The position numbers were made by a program, and so were the translations under genes. Positions 1 to 11,945 of a stretch of 64,000 bases of DNA are shown here, piece after piece; within the stretch, counting starts at the first letter, position 1, and each line of letters opens with the position of its first letter. The DNA is taken from contig JAMXBD010002767.1 of assembly GCA_024138025.1 (NCBI GenBank), forward strand, positions 62,001 to 126,000, given 5' to 3'. Source of the DNA: Combretum micranthum (taxonomy: Eukaryota; Streptophyta; Magnoliopsida; Myrtales; Combretaceae). The notes under the pieces are model-generated. The model was not told the origin of the DNA, did no database searches, and saw only the letters and a program-made list of their open reading frames with translations.

Positions 1-1046
1 AAATCTATAAATATTAGATTTAGTTTAGTTTCTATGTATATAAAACCGAATCTGATTTTTCGGCTAGATAATAGGAAAAGAGTGAGTAGAAGTACTCATC
101 ACATTCCCTAGGAATATGACCTATATCATTTTTACATGCTATATTTGATTGGTGCGCTACTCTATAAGACCGTAGTTGAAAGGAAAAGGATAGAAGATTT
201 ATAAATATAAAACTCAGTCTTTTGATCCTATCACCAAGCTTAAGGAGCCTGTCTCAAGCCATATAGAGATTTTTGTAGTTTACAGACATAGTGAGAATAA
301 TAGAGTGGACAAATACCGGGGTTGCTTTATGAAAATTATCTCATTAAGATAACCACATAAAAAAGTGTTTTTAACATCAAGTTACTAATAACTGGGATGA
401 ATGTTTTAGTATAATCAATAACTTCTCACTTGGTGAAGCCTTAAAAACTAAGCGAGTTTTTTATGACGCGCAATTTGATCCTTAGCATTGTGTTTCAATT
501 TGAATTTCCAGGTACTGCCTACAAGGTTTGATTTGGATGTAGAGGAATAAGGATTCGAGTTTTGTTTTTGAGAAGGGATTCAAATTATTCTCTTATAGCA
601 GTTTCCTACTTAGGTTGCAAAGGGCAATGATATAGTGAGTGGGTTTAGGAGAGAAGAATGTGTGTGAAGATTGAAAATGATGCTAGGGTTTATGATACCA
701 GATTTAGATAGGGTATGCATGGAGTGGGAAGGGTAAATGAGGTTGTAGTGGTTGAAGGGGTTTGTGTAGAGGACATGGAGGAACAACTACATCATGTGTG
801 GAAGTAGTTGTGTAAGAAGACTTTATTGAAGATGATGTGGCATGTGGCCTAGAACGATGGTGGAAATGGATGATATGTAAGAAAAAGTCAATGGTTCATG
901 AGAGCAGTGGGGAGCAGAAGGTATAGTTATGGAAGTTGTCAATGGAGGAGAGCTCGTAGAGGAGTTGGAGAGGTACACAAAATCAAGGAGTGAATAAGGG
1001 ATTTAAGGTTATTTGGGAAGGTAGCAGTGGGTAAAGTGAGAGTAAA

Positions 1047-1083
<37 letters not shown>

Positions 1084-1260
1084 GGTAGGTTTCATTTATA
1101 GCGGTAGTAGGGATACAAGTTGCATGTAGGGAAACGCTAACTCATGAAAACTACATGGTGTCTTGTGTACACTTTACCTGTGGTTACACCAATTACCTTT
1201 ATGTTGTGTTGAGTAGCTGCTAGGTGGTGTTTGGTTTCAGTTTTGGTTCACACTGATCAT
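1..1260 (-). pseudogene. Ty1/copia pol relic (integrase C-terminus, linker, start of reverse transcriptase)
   Basis: Reading the minus strand, short copia-like peptides appear in the expected order but in shifting frames with many stops. Near 1190-1225 is GYSTQHKG followed by TTGKVYTR and VVF, which is the end of the integrase region. Then comes a Pro/Ser-rich linker, a SKSGI motif near 700, and WKFKLKHNAKDQIARHK near 460-515, which opens the reverse transcriptase domain. Farther left are decayed pieces resembling the TAFLNGDL region and KSLYGLRQA. In life such a polyprotein cuts and joins element cDNA and copies its RNA. The catalytic RT motif is off the left edge. The poly-G tract at 1047 lies in the linker and would read as polyproline. 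The family call rests on motif order; the lineage is unknown. It is not functional. Confidence 0.7.
1047..1082. repeat. G36 homopolymer (C36 on minus strand)
   Basis: An uninterrupted run of 36 G residues sits inside the proline-rich linker of the copia relic. On the element's coding strand it is poly-C, which would encode proline, so a proline-codon stretch may have expanded by slippage. Runs of this length are prone to read errors, so the exact count is doubtful. It could form G-quadruplex structures. Confidence 0.95.
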
Positions 1261-1269
1261 TGACCGAGT

Positions 1270-2980
1270 TTTTTCAAAATTATAAATTTTTCTAAATCAG
1301 TTTCAATAACTATAGTTTCATAGGGCAAGTGTATCCATCGAATGTAGCATAGATAGTGATTTAGGTCGGTCCTATGGAAATGGTTGGTAGCTAGTGTACT
1401 TTTAACTTCACCTATTGTCTAGCCAAAGAAAGGTTTAGAAAAATCATAAAGAAAAAGGAACTACGCTAAGTTAGGAATATTCACAAACGTTTAATGTGTA
1501 AAATAAGAAATAAGCCTGTAACTTTTATGAAACAACAGCTCAAGGTCACTTCACCAATTCCTTATCAGAATGATTTCTTAAAAACAATAAACTTCTTAAA
1601 AGCTGTTTGAATTGTGTATTTATATTACCGAATTCTCTAATTTAAACTAAAGCTTCTCTCAAAGTTAGTAGTTTTAGATATAGCCGAAACCAGTAATATG
1701 AAATTCCAATTAGACCCGCATAAAGAGTAGAAATCCATTGTTTAAAAAAAAAAAAACTCAATGAATTTTTAAAATAAGTGACAGAAAGTCTTCACCCATT
1801 CCTCGGTAAGAGGTAGTTAGGATCTACTCTATTAGCAACCACAGATCTATTCAATTGAATGATCTCTCGATCTATCCAATTGAAATCAATCGTGGATCTA
1901 AAAGAGTGCACCAATCCCTTAAAAACCACAAGTTTAAATTCAGGTTACTATTATAAACACCCAATCAAATTAACTTGAAAGCACATTTGAAATCAATTGA
2001 ATCAAGAATTGGATTCGTAATCCTTAATTTGTAGGAGTTTATTTCTCCATGAATTTATCAAAATAAGCACGAATTAAAAGAAATAAATCAGATTCAAAAG
2101 ATTAGTCAATCAATTGCTCAGAAATTCATAGAAATTACAAACATCGGGTTAAATTGATTTTATCTAGAAAATAGAAGAAATTATCAAGTAAGAAGAAATG
2201 AAAATTCTTTCACCCAAGAATCCTTCAGAAAACTAATCTACGTTAATATGCTAAGTTACACTACTGGTACATATCTCACTACGCATGCTTACCCGTTTAT
2301 TTATAGGCTACTGGGCACAGAAAGCATGACCTATTTTATTGATACGTAGCAGATTCTTTCTAATAGAATTTGTGATACTTTCCGTGCACACCTATGATCT
2401 GTGAAGACACTCATCGATGGTCGTGTGTGATCTGTTGGTGAAGGCTCGTATAAAGCAAAATCAGGCTTGACTTTAGGAATTTCCAAAGTAAACTATGCAT
2501 TTTTGTCCATTGCTCTATCGAGGGTAAAATTGAGAAAGCCAAGGCTCATATTGCTGAGGCTCGAGGTAATTCTAATGAAGAATTGGTCTGTCAAAACACT
2601 TGTCAAGGGTCGAGATTTGAGGCTCACATTTGAGGCTCGCATTTGAGGCTAGATAATGTATTTTCTCCAGAATGATGCTGTATCACCACGATTGAAGTCG
2701 AGGGTCATATCGAGGGCTCTCAGTTAAGACTTGATAGATCAATTTTTATTGTTTTCTTCCTTTGTTTGGCCTCGGTTGTGACTTTACAGGGCTTGACTTC
2801 TGCAATCTTGACCTTACTTGTTGTTTTTGCTCCAAATCTGACTTAAAACACATTGGATTCTAAGAGCTTCAAAACAACATTATTTATCAAAAACATCAAT
2901 TTTGCTAGATTTTTATATGAAATTCTTAGCAAAATGAGATTAAAATCCTATGAAAAATATAGAGTAAAAATGACTTATCA
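1270..2980 (-). repeat. Probable decayed LTR or other repeat, AT-rich, no coding
   Basis: No coding signal is seen. The right edge at 2980 ends in ATGACTTATCA, so the minus strand begins TGATAAGTCATTTTTACTC. A TG terminus followed by this kind of sequence resembles the start of a plant LTR. The left boundary and a target duplication could not be found. Between 2545 and 2655 the motif GAGGCTC recurs several times, including three closely spaced copies of ATTTGAGGCT. A poly-A stretch lies at 1743-1755. The LTR reading is tentative. Confidence 0.35.
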
Positions 2981-3289
2981 GTGGCTAATGAAGAGACATG
3001 GAATGGATCAAGGTAAGAGTTTGTGACGATGTTAAGGGGTTAAGTTAGGGAAAGATAGGCAACTAAACGTGCGAAGGAAGTAGTAGGCTAGTGACATGTG
3101 GTGAAGGAACTCAAATGAGGATTCATGATGAAGGAAGGTGGAGGGGAGATGATTAATAGTGTAAACATCAATTAAGGTAGCATCTACCTAAATAGAGGGT
3201 GGAAGGTTGGCATAGAGGTGAACCTTATGAGCTAAGTAAAAAATATGGAGATGTTTGCATTTGGTTAACCCATTTTATCGTGGAGTGTA
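2981..3289. other. Unassigned stretch
   Basis: This is a purine-rich stretch between the probable LTR ending at 2980 and the gypsy LTR fragment starting at 3290. Short open frames exist, but none has recognisable motifs or coding character. I see no gene here. Confidence 0.5.
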
Positions 3290-3677
3290 TGTCACACCCC
3301 AAAGGGTACCCTAAATATGGTAGTCCGTCGCACACAATATTAAAACTTAAGGCTGACTACCTTAGTCACACAAAAGCTTCAATATTATATGCAAGGTTTA
3401 CTTTCACGACAATAGGAAGTGTCAGTAGAGTTATGTAATTTAAAAGATAGCTACAAATAGCATAGAAGAATTGCTGAACATAAATATATATATTATATAT
3501 ATATGGCTTCAAAAGATCAAGTCTTAAACTTGTCTATTATTTTAGGGTCTTAGAATCTATCTGATTAAGTCTAGGGTTCCTAGGGTTAGAGTTGACTTGG
3601 TTTGACTTTAGGGTTTCGATTCTGATATTGAATCGAAGGTTTGTTTGTAAGATTACCGTAAATTCTAGGGGTTTACA
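3290..3677 (-). mobile_element. Internally deleted Tekay-like LTR
   Basis: It begins TGTCACACCCCAAAGGGTAC, close to the terminus of the Tekay-like LTRs at 31825 and 41003. It ends GGGGTTTACA, close to their other terminus. Only about 390 bp separate the two ends, against more than 3.2 kb in the full LTRs. The first 130 bp and the last 200 bp are therefore kept and the middle is missing. Orientation is set by comparison with element B, whose coding strand is minus. Confidence 0.7.
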
Positions 3678-5727
3678 ACATTAAAATATATACAACATTT
3701 CAACATAATATCGAACAAGCATTAATCAATAACTTAAGTTTCGATATTTATCTTTCATTTATCAAACACTATGAAGCACAAGCATGATACAGCCTACATG
3801 CAATTCCATTTTTATTTTTACTTACATTCTAGTTTTCTATTTTATAACATACAAGAATTGTATAGCGGGGAGATAAACTTATTTATCCATTGGAAACTTT
3901 CTTAGTCAAAATAGTTTTCGGGAGTGGGGCTTTGAAGTACTGTCACTAGACAAAAGAAATACTTGGAATGAGTCTTTCATAGTAGTACTCAATTTCTAAC
4001 TTTGTCAATTCTACTCGGTAAATTTCCAGTTACTAAGTTTAAACCTTAAAACAATCATAGCTTTCTCATTTTAACTCCGATTTTTGCATATGGGTAGCTA
4101 ATTTCTACCTAATTCAAATGCTCTATCCATTTCTAAGGTTATTTCAAACATTTAGGGTCATTTAGGTCTCAGAACTACAAGGGTTAGGTTGCCCATACTT
4201 GTATTCAAGTTTATTTTTGACACTTTTTGCAAGTTTTATTTAAGTGGATTCTCTAAGATAAGTATATAAATTATCCTATACTCAAACATATTAGGAATTT
4301 AATAGTAGTTCATAATATATGCATTATCCTAGTGATGTTGCTCAAAAATAGAGTTTTCACCCAATGGCCTTTACAATAAATTAGAAGGCTCAAGCTCATG
4401 AAAATTAAATTTGAAAACTTGTAATGAAATTTTATTTTTTAGTACTTACGAATAGATGGTTCAAAATCAAAAGAAGGTATCATACTTTATTTTATTCCTT
4501 GTAAATTTTTTTAAAATTTTTATTGAAAAACTCATTTGTTTTTTTTTGGCCATAAAAAAAACTCATTTGTTAAAACATTGATTTTTCATATGTTTTCAAG
4601 AAAAGAATTTCAAGTTGTAAAATTTCTACAAGTTGATGCCTATGTCTCGACATTTTAAGAAAATAAGAAATTGATTTTTTTTCCTAAATTTTTCTTTGTG
4701 TCAAGGATTTTTGTAAGTATTGAAAATAAATTTTAGAAAATGTTTATATAACAAAGAATTGTCAACATATAAGGTTTAGGAACTTATTTTAACATTATAA
4801 CAACATCACCATGAGCATTTATGTTTACGAACATAACGCTTAACTTAAAAATATGAACTTATCATAATAAAAAGTCGACAAAGGTAGCAATAAAAATATA
4901 AGGATAATAAAAATTAGAAACATGGGAGTCTTAGCTCATAATCAAGGCTCTTCGAGACTTGAAATTCAATCATCTTATAAATAAAAGAGAACGTAACAAG
5001 TTGAAATGAAATAAAATAAAACAAGAGTCTTAGAATTTGGACAATGCTCCCTAAGACTCAGAAATGGACAAGTTTCCTTTTTGTTTTCACTTGAAGATGG
5101 ACAAGTTTGAGACTTTGATTAAGGACAAGTCTCAAAAACATGAAATAAATAAATTGCGTTATGGTAATGAACATGAAATAAAATGTTAGGTTAGTAAGCA
5201 ATAGACTTTAAAGAATATATATATACACATAACCATATAGATACATACATATGAAGGTTAGATTAGTAACAAGAATATAAACAACATAATTATAAACAAA
5301 GCTTTGAGTCATTGTATGATAGCATATATTTCCATCTCTAACTTTTGAGCATCATTGGGAGAAATTTTCTTTAGGAACATGTATGGAATTCATACAAAAC
5401 TTATATTATCATAACATAAGAGATGTTTTAAGGTGATTACCTAAATGGAATCAAGGAAATATATTTGTGTGTTGAAAGAGAGGGATGAGCCGAGAGAAGA
5501 AGAGGGATGGGCGAGGGTAGCATGGCTGCTATTGTTGCTGTTGGAGAAGGAGAGAGATATTTGAAGAGTAAAAGAGAGAATTTGAGAGTGTAAAGTGATG
5601 TTGTAAAGTGTAAATGAGAGGGAGAAGTAGTGGTATATAGAGGAAAAAATAGTTGAGTTAAAGTATGAAAGAAAAAATGAAAAGAAAATAAAATATGTGT
5701 AGGAAGAGAGATGAGTGCTGGCCATTT

Positions 5728-5804
<77 letters not shown>

Positions 5805-6200
5805 AAGATAGATTTGATATGTGTAAAAATAAGTATAAGAAAAAATAGGACAAATAGTGATTAAAATGAATAGTAATTGAATGGTAGAAAAGATAAATTG
5901 TTTATCGATAGAAAGTAAAATCGAGTATAAGTTGCTATAATTGATGTTTTTAAAACTGATAAAATTTTATCTAATAATATAAAGATAGTGTAATATTTCT
6001 TTGCTATTAATTGTTTGTCGAATTGTTTTACCTTGTTTTACGTGTTAACGGTTAGATACAAAACTGTGGTCAAGAAGGTTCAAAAAGGTTAAGGTTTCAG
6101 AAACTCTTACCATTTTGGGATAAAAAACCTTATATTCAACTTATTTTTAGGCTTTTCACTACTTAGCTAATTTGTCTAATATTTTAGGATCTTAGGGTAG
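3678..6200 (-). mobile_element. Truncated Tekay-like 3' LTR of element E
   Basis: The sequence follows the LTR of element B in the same order: a TTTCGATAT box near 3735, a TTTTAACTCCGATTTTTGC block near 4065, and then AT-rich DNA with short repeated modules. It also holds a (GA)n tract at 5728-5801 in the position where the other LTRs are purine-rich. It runs directly into the decayed integrase relic at about 6205, as a 3' LTR of a minus-strand element should. The first several hundred bases of the LTR are absent. No target duplication was found. Confidence 0.65.
5728..5801. repeat. (GA)n microsatellite
   Basis: About 74 bp of GA repeats are broken twice by an extra G. The tract lies inside the element E LTR. 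Translated on the minus strand it yields a Ser/Leu-rich open frame that is a composition artefact. Confidence 0.95.
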
Positions 6201-6204
6201 TTAA

Positions 6205-7203
6205 ATAAATTTTTTCCCTCAAAACTTGACATACTTACTTGATTCTCAAACAAGTTTAGGTATCTATGTCGTATCTCGTCCTTAGCTACTAGGTCACATC
6301 TTCTTGCACATGGTCCTCCATAGAACCTTGACGTGCCTGATCTCTTTATTTTGAAGCTTTGGACTTTTCTATCTAAGATCTAAATTGGGCGCTCCTCATA
6401 CGAGGATCTCTTTTAGCAATACGATTCTAACTCTACAACTTGATCCAGATCAGGCTTGTTCTTCTATAAAATTAACACATGAAACACGTTGTGCATTCTT
6501 GGTAGATTTAGTGGTTGTAGTAACCAATAAGCAAAGTCTCCTACTCGTTCAAGTATCTCGAAGGCTCTTATATACCTTGGACTCAGTTTTCCTTGAGCGT
6601 GTACTCGATGTATGCTCTTGATAGGATTTGGCTTCAGGTATGCATGGTCTCTTATTACAAGCTCATCATTTCTAATTGGCCTAACTTTTTTGTCTATTCT
6701 ATGCTTCCTTCATCTTTTGGCTATGATTTGCACCTTGTTCCCTGCATCTTGTACTAAGTCGGGTCCAATTGCGAGCTTTTCCACAACATCTTAAAACAAG
6801 GGCAATCGAAATCTTCGCCCATAAAGGGCTTCATATGGTGGCATTTGGATAGTGGAGTGATAACTATTACTATAGGCAAATTCTACCAAAGGTAGATGGA
6901 TGTCCCAACTTCCTTTGAACTCCAAGACACATGTGCGTAGCATGTCCTCGAAAGATTGTATGGTCCTCTTTGATTGTCTGTCTATTTGTGGGTGATAAGC
7001 ATTGCTAAAGTATAACTTAGTACCCAGACACTTTTGAAGACTATTCCAAAACTTTGATATGAATCGTGGGTCCCTATCCAAAACGATGCTTACTGGTACT
7101 CCATCTTGCCCTAGTTTGTTAGCTAAAACAAAACTATCTACTTCAAAGAATAACCTCAGGGCACATTTTTCAATAATTTTTTTAACAGGTTTTCATCCTA
7201 ACA
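6205..7203 (-). pseudogene. Element E pol relic: integrase core and chromodomain (Tekay-like)
   Basis: On the minus strand the best-preserved part is an open frame at 6791-7081. It shows the integrase core: a DRDPRFISKFW segment, a YHPQIDRQSKRTIQ segment and an EFAYSNSYHSTIQMPPYEAL segment. Upstream (7082-7160) a GVPVSIVLDRDPRF context continues the frame. Downstream, after frameshifts, 6281-6400 reads YEERPI, a stop, then ILDRKVQSF, which parallels the chromodomain of element B with an in-frame stop. Such integrases insert cDNA, and the chromodomain reads histone marks at the target. The third acidic catalytic position appears as K (QSKRT) where the family has E (QSERT), so it would be inactive even in frame. 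It is cut off at 7203 by the plus-strand LTR of element F. Confidence 0.8.
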
Positions 7204-10200
7204 TGTAAACCCCGAAAATTTTCATACTAGTACACGACACTAGAATAGAAAATGTGAATTAGCTAGTAAATCTAGAATTAATAAAAACCCTAAAATAGGT
7301 CTATGAGTTGAACTTAGCTCGTTTATGATTTAAAGGCCTGAATAAAAACTTTTCTAACTTTACTTGATACAAAAGCCGAGATTCCGTATCTTGAGCTAAT
7401 TACTCAAGATATAATTAAAGGTAATCCAAAATTTCAAACCCTGAAACTTGTCATACCAATAAAAATAGACAGAAATATATAAATATAGAAAATAGATGGT
7501 TACTATTGAACACAATAAAGATTTTAGAATAGAATTATGAGTAGTAATGAGCCTATAAATAGTTTTAAACCCTAAAATAAAGATTTCTAAATAGTATTAA
7601 AACTACTGATAAGATTTCATAGTGGGTATCGAAAATACAAAATATGAGAATGGCTTAGCTAAGGTATTAAGTATGATAAAGAATAAACAACCAATGACGC
7701 TTATAGTTAGGAAATGATGACCTAAAGATAAATCATTATGGTTATAAATACACAATGAAAACATAAACATATGTATAACTAACAATCTAAACTCCAAATA
7801 AATATTTGGATCACACCATTATTTTAGTTAGGGTATTCTTAAGCTATTGGAGCCTAAAATGAAGATTGATCTATTAAGCTTAGAAAACACTAATTGGGTG
7901 AGATAAAACTTAAAAATAATTAATCACATAAACTTTAAATTTGAAGTTGAACTTAATAATAATCTAAAAATTTTATCGGACTCTATAAAAATACTTTTAG
8001 ACAAAAACTCTCAAATAACTGATATATTGGTACCCATTTAACTTAATAAACTACCAAAAACTAAGATAATTATTTAATAATAAATATAATAATATTTTTT
8101 CTTTACAAACTTAGCCAAATTTCGATGCAAATTGCACAAATTGTTGGCTGAGAATTTCTCGGATGGAGAGAGCCGAATTCTTCATAATTTGGCCTAAAAT
8201 TGCTCCAAAAAGTCAAAGAAACATACACATAAACCAATCCTAAATGGCCAACTAAGAAGCAATGCATGGAAAAAACTAGAGAACTAACCCAAGTGATGGA
8301 GAGTTCTCGGAGGAAAAATCTTGCTGCTACTTCTCCTTCTTTTCCTTATTTATATCATTCATATGCAAGGAGACAAGAACCATTATTTTGCACCAAACAA
8401 AGCTCTAATGCTCCTTAGAAGACCTCTCCAAAGATAGCTCCGAATCAGAACAAGTAAGAGCTAAGTAAACCCACACAAACAAACGAAATATCTTAGCAAA
8501 AAGGATCAAGAACACAACTTCCATTAGCAAACTTCATAAGCTTGGAAACAAGATGTTAAGGTAAGGTTAAATTCGTTTTTAGCTAGTTTAAGTGTCGAAC
8601 ATTTTCTAAACAATGTTTCTTGCTGCCCTAGGTCTAATACAAACTTGAGAGTAGAGTTTAGAACATCTAAATTTGGTAAAAAAGGTAAAACTTGCAAAAA
8701 CCTTAGTTGCACTTTACCAAATTTGAAAATTATAGATCATATACATGTTGATGCGTTATGAGTTGATATATGTATATATATCACATAGAAACACTTAGGA
8801 ATGATTTAGAAATAATTTTAACGTGGAAAATTGAACAAGCACGAATTGGTTCATCAGAGAAGACGATGAACAGTCCCAACATCGACCCTACGCCGGTAGC
8901 TTATATCCCCAATGCCGACGGCTTACAGAGATAAGCTGGCGACGTAGAAGCGATGTAATCTGGAACAAAAGCTACATAAAGTTTATTTTCATGTAAAATA
9001 AACGAACGCCGACCAACTTGAGTTCTACGTAGATAGCATAGGATCCGACGTACGTGGTAAGGCTGGCAGACTACAGGATAGCGGACCTTGATATAAAATA
9101 ACATGTAAAACCTACGAACACTAGCATCTGGGTATCAACGCTGGCGGTGTTGGAGCCGGTGTACACACATATTTTTCTTGCGTGAAATCTGTTCTATGCC
9201 AACATATTAGATATATATTAATAATAATAAACATAGATTATATATATATTAACAAGAAACAGATTTTTTTACCAAGTAAACAAATACATACAAGATATTT
9301 ATTATAATAATAATAATATTTCAAGATCATTAAACCCTAAGAGCTATAGGGAAATATTAGTATCGTTAGCAACTGTAATTGTAAAATATTTGTCTTATAT
9401 AGACAAATCTACAATAATGGAAATCTAAATAAGCTAAATTTATGAATAACATGATATCTAAAAATGACAAAAATAATTATATGAAGTAGATTAAGAGAAA
9501 CACGGCGAAACTAAATAATAAGAAATAAATACTAGTTATCGTAATACGTTAACTAAAAGAACGATATAAAAATAGCAATGATAGTAATGATAAAAATATC
9601 AATTTACTGAATACAACTTTTACTAATACCCAATAAAAATATGTAAATATCCGACATGATCAAAACAAGCAAAATGAAAATAAAATATTAAATAATTATT
9701 ATTATCATAAGACCATTAAATGACCAATACAGTAATAAACAATAAACTAAATATCAATAGGACACTTAGACGACTAACAGGATTCCTTTTACAGATATAT
9801 ATAAATATATATATGACTAGTAATTAGTTATTTATTCAATAGGTGATATTGATCAAATAGCAAACTTTCTAGAAGACTATTACGGTTAAGTCAACATGAG
9901 TAGGTGAGTAACTCAGTCTTGTTACATTGTATGTGCTTGTAGCTCAGCGAACCATTAATAAAAGATAATAACCTGAATGTGCTGTATGGGTTTATGGGAA
10001 TTGTTTACTATATGGAAAATTGGTTGCCAAGCCACTCTAATGGTAATAATAACAAAATTCTGTATGATTATATTGCTTGTATAACATATTGATTGTCTGA
10101 GTAATGATTAATTGACTTAAACTTGATTAAAACTACTGGTACCATAAAGGAAATTGAACATGCATTACATGATGTGCATAAAGTAGCATTTGAGTAAGTG

Positions 10201-11041
10201 GTAGCCTACTACGTGTTAGTATTTCGGATCTCTGGTAATGCTTGGTTTATCTAGGCAAAGAAGCTATTAGTTAATTGCAAGATTACCTTTGTTCTGTTGA
10301 TACCATAGGAACTAAATGGTAAAAGAGGGACGCCGCTTATGGTATTGCTTGAAATGACTAACACTTAATGGAGTTTCTAAAGCTAAAACAGGAAATGAGT
10401 GTTAAAGATATGATAAATTCAAAGTGAAAATTAAAGTGAATATTGTTATTTTCCTAAGAGCTTAGTCTCTCCTGGGTAGGTAGGCCATAGCATTGTGTTT
10501 CTTCATCCTCGATGAGATGGCATAAATCTTCATATTGTTTGGATTTCGGATTATCTAGGCTTGTATTTGTACATATGCTTGATTGATGCATTACATATGG
10601 TTGTTAATAAACTTGTTTGGTATATGGTAAGTTCTGGTTATTCACCAAGCCCATGATTTCGCTCACACTCTAACAATTCTTTCAGGCTTACACTATGACC
10701 TTGGCTTATTACTTCCACGAGCATGGTCTTGGTAAGAATCTAAAGCTGGAAGTTTATGGAATAGATTGGAATAGGATATTTATAAATCGTTAGCATTTGA
10801 AACTTTAGTCATGTACTTGGAGATTTTCTAGAAAAGTTATGGTTTGTAATATTATTATGATATTTTCTACTTTGGATGACATTTATTTACTAATTTATGC
10901 CTTATATATATTTGTTCTTTTTTTATCAAAGCAACTAAAAGAACCTGTTTATTGAAAACATGTCATTCTCAGAAGGTAAACTAGTAATAGTATTCAATTG
11001 TATCTTGTTTACTACTATTAGGGTAACCTTGGGGCATGACA
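7204..11041 (+). mobile_element. Element F 5' LTR (Tekay-like, plus strand)
   Basis: It begins TGTAAACCCCGAAAATTTTC and ends CTTGGGGCATGACA, the same termini as element B read in its coding direction. It is followed after nine bases by a tRNA-iMet primer site. That spacing matches element B, where it is eight bases, and fixes the plus orientation. At about 3.84 kb it is slightly longer than the B LTRs. A GC-richer insertion-like piece lies at 8830-9180. No partner 3' LTR survives in the window. It sits directly against the element E relic, so F probably inserted into E. Confidence 0.75.
8830..9180. other. GC-richer segment inside F LTR, possibly CRM-like LTR relic
   Basis: This 350 bp piece differs in base composition from the surrounding AT-rich LTR. 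It holds CGCCGG, GCCGACGG, GCTGGCG and GCTGGCGGTGTTGGAG motifs. Similar GCTGGCGG motifs occur in the LTR of element A and in the CRM-like LTR at 44436-45318. A decayed CRM-like insertion is one explanation. I found no termini and no coding frame worth keeping. Confidence 0.35.
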
Positions 11042-11050
11042 GTTTTAAGT

Positions 11051-11062
11051 TGGTATTAGAGC
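11051..11062 (+). other. Primer binding site of element F (tRNA-iMet)
   Basis: TGGTATTAGAGC differs by one C-to-T change from TGGTATCAGAGC, the complement of the 3' end of plant initiator methionine tRNA. It lies nine bases after the LTR end, where minus-strand DNA synthesis would start. Confidence 0.8.
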
Positions 11063-11125
11063 GTGGTTGCTAGTATAAGGAAGACAAATGTGTATAAGAA
11101 AGTAAATTGGTAAATGTAGTGATGA
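11063..11125 (+). other. Element F leader, 5' part
   Basis: This is non-coding leader between the primer site and the point where element A inserted. It resumes after the second copy of the target duplication at 17880. Confidence 0.6.
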
Positions 11126-11130
11126 TAGTA
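11126..11130. repeat. Target site duplication, left copy (TAGTA)
   Basis: TAGTA directly precedes the TG terminus of element A and is repeated exactly at 17875-17879. Five-base duplications are typical of Ty3/gypsy integration. Confidence 0.9.
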
Positions 11131-11945
11131 TGATGCGAGAACCTTCGCAATCACGCGTGAGAACCCTTTTGGATATTATGAACCCCCAGCACAGTAATAC
11201 GAAAACCCATGAATTCTATCGGTAATCAATCCCTAAGATGGATTAGAAATAGGTTTGTCTTAGTGTTTGATCTAAATAGATAGAACAAGGTCAGCCCTAT
11301 CTCCGAAACACTCCACAAAGAAGGCGATCAAGATCTCCTTTGAATGTTCCTTTAGCATGTATTCTAAATCAAGAACACAAAGAATTCAAGCAAAAGCTTT
11401 GGTTTTTCATTCAACAATAATCTGTCTTTTACAAACAACCAAATAGGTTTATATAACCAAAACAAGGAAAACAAAACGTCAAAACAAGGAATTAATACGT
11501 CCTAAATGATGGCTGGCGGTCAATCAAAGATGGTCAAAACAAGGAATTAATACGTCCTAAATGATGGCTGGCGGCAATCAAAGATGGTCAAAAAAGGAAT
11601 TAATACGTCTAAATGATGGCTGGCGGCCAATCAAAGATGGTCAAAACAAGGAATTAATATCCTAAATGAATGTTGCTCTATTTGAATGTTGCTTCAAAAA
11701 TATTGAAGTATACTTGCTCCCTCCTTGTTCCAAAGCCTTGATAATCTTGTGATTCATCCTTGGCATGCTCTAATAAGCCTTGGAAGTGATTATTGTAGGC
11801 TTGTTGAAGCTTCTTAGCTCGAGCTCTTGTGATTGGTCCTTGAGGAAAACTTATTGAACTTGAATTCCTTTGAGTTTCCGTGGTAGCCATTTGATCTTCA
11901 TGTTGGTTTGAATCTAAACTTTGGACCGTTGGCTCTTTCGTAACA
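11131..11945 (-). mobile_element. Element A 3' LTR
   Basis: This 815 bp copy is bounded by TGATGCGAGAACC at the left and CTTTCGTAACA at the right. The 707 bp partner is at 17168-17874. The length difference comes from extra tandem units at 11478-11669 and a 46-bp segment near 11700-11746 that the partner lacks. The left part of the LTR also encodes the end of pol (stop at 11678). Confidence 0.93.
11478..11669. repeat. Tandem array in A 3' LTR (about 55-bp unit)
   Basis: There are three full units and one partial unit of a sequence with AACAAGGAATTAATACGTCC, then ATGATGGCTGGCGG and CAATCAAAGATGG. The partner LTR has one full and two partial units at 17520-17640. The array therefore changed copy number after insertion or during reverse transcription. 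Confidence 0.9.

Noticed and set aside
5437..5853. 138-codon minus frame rich in Ser and Leu
   Set aside because: It is the translation of the (GA)n tract and purine-rich LTR sequence and has no coding evidence.
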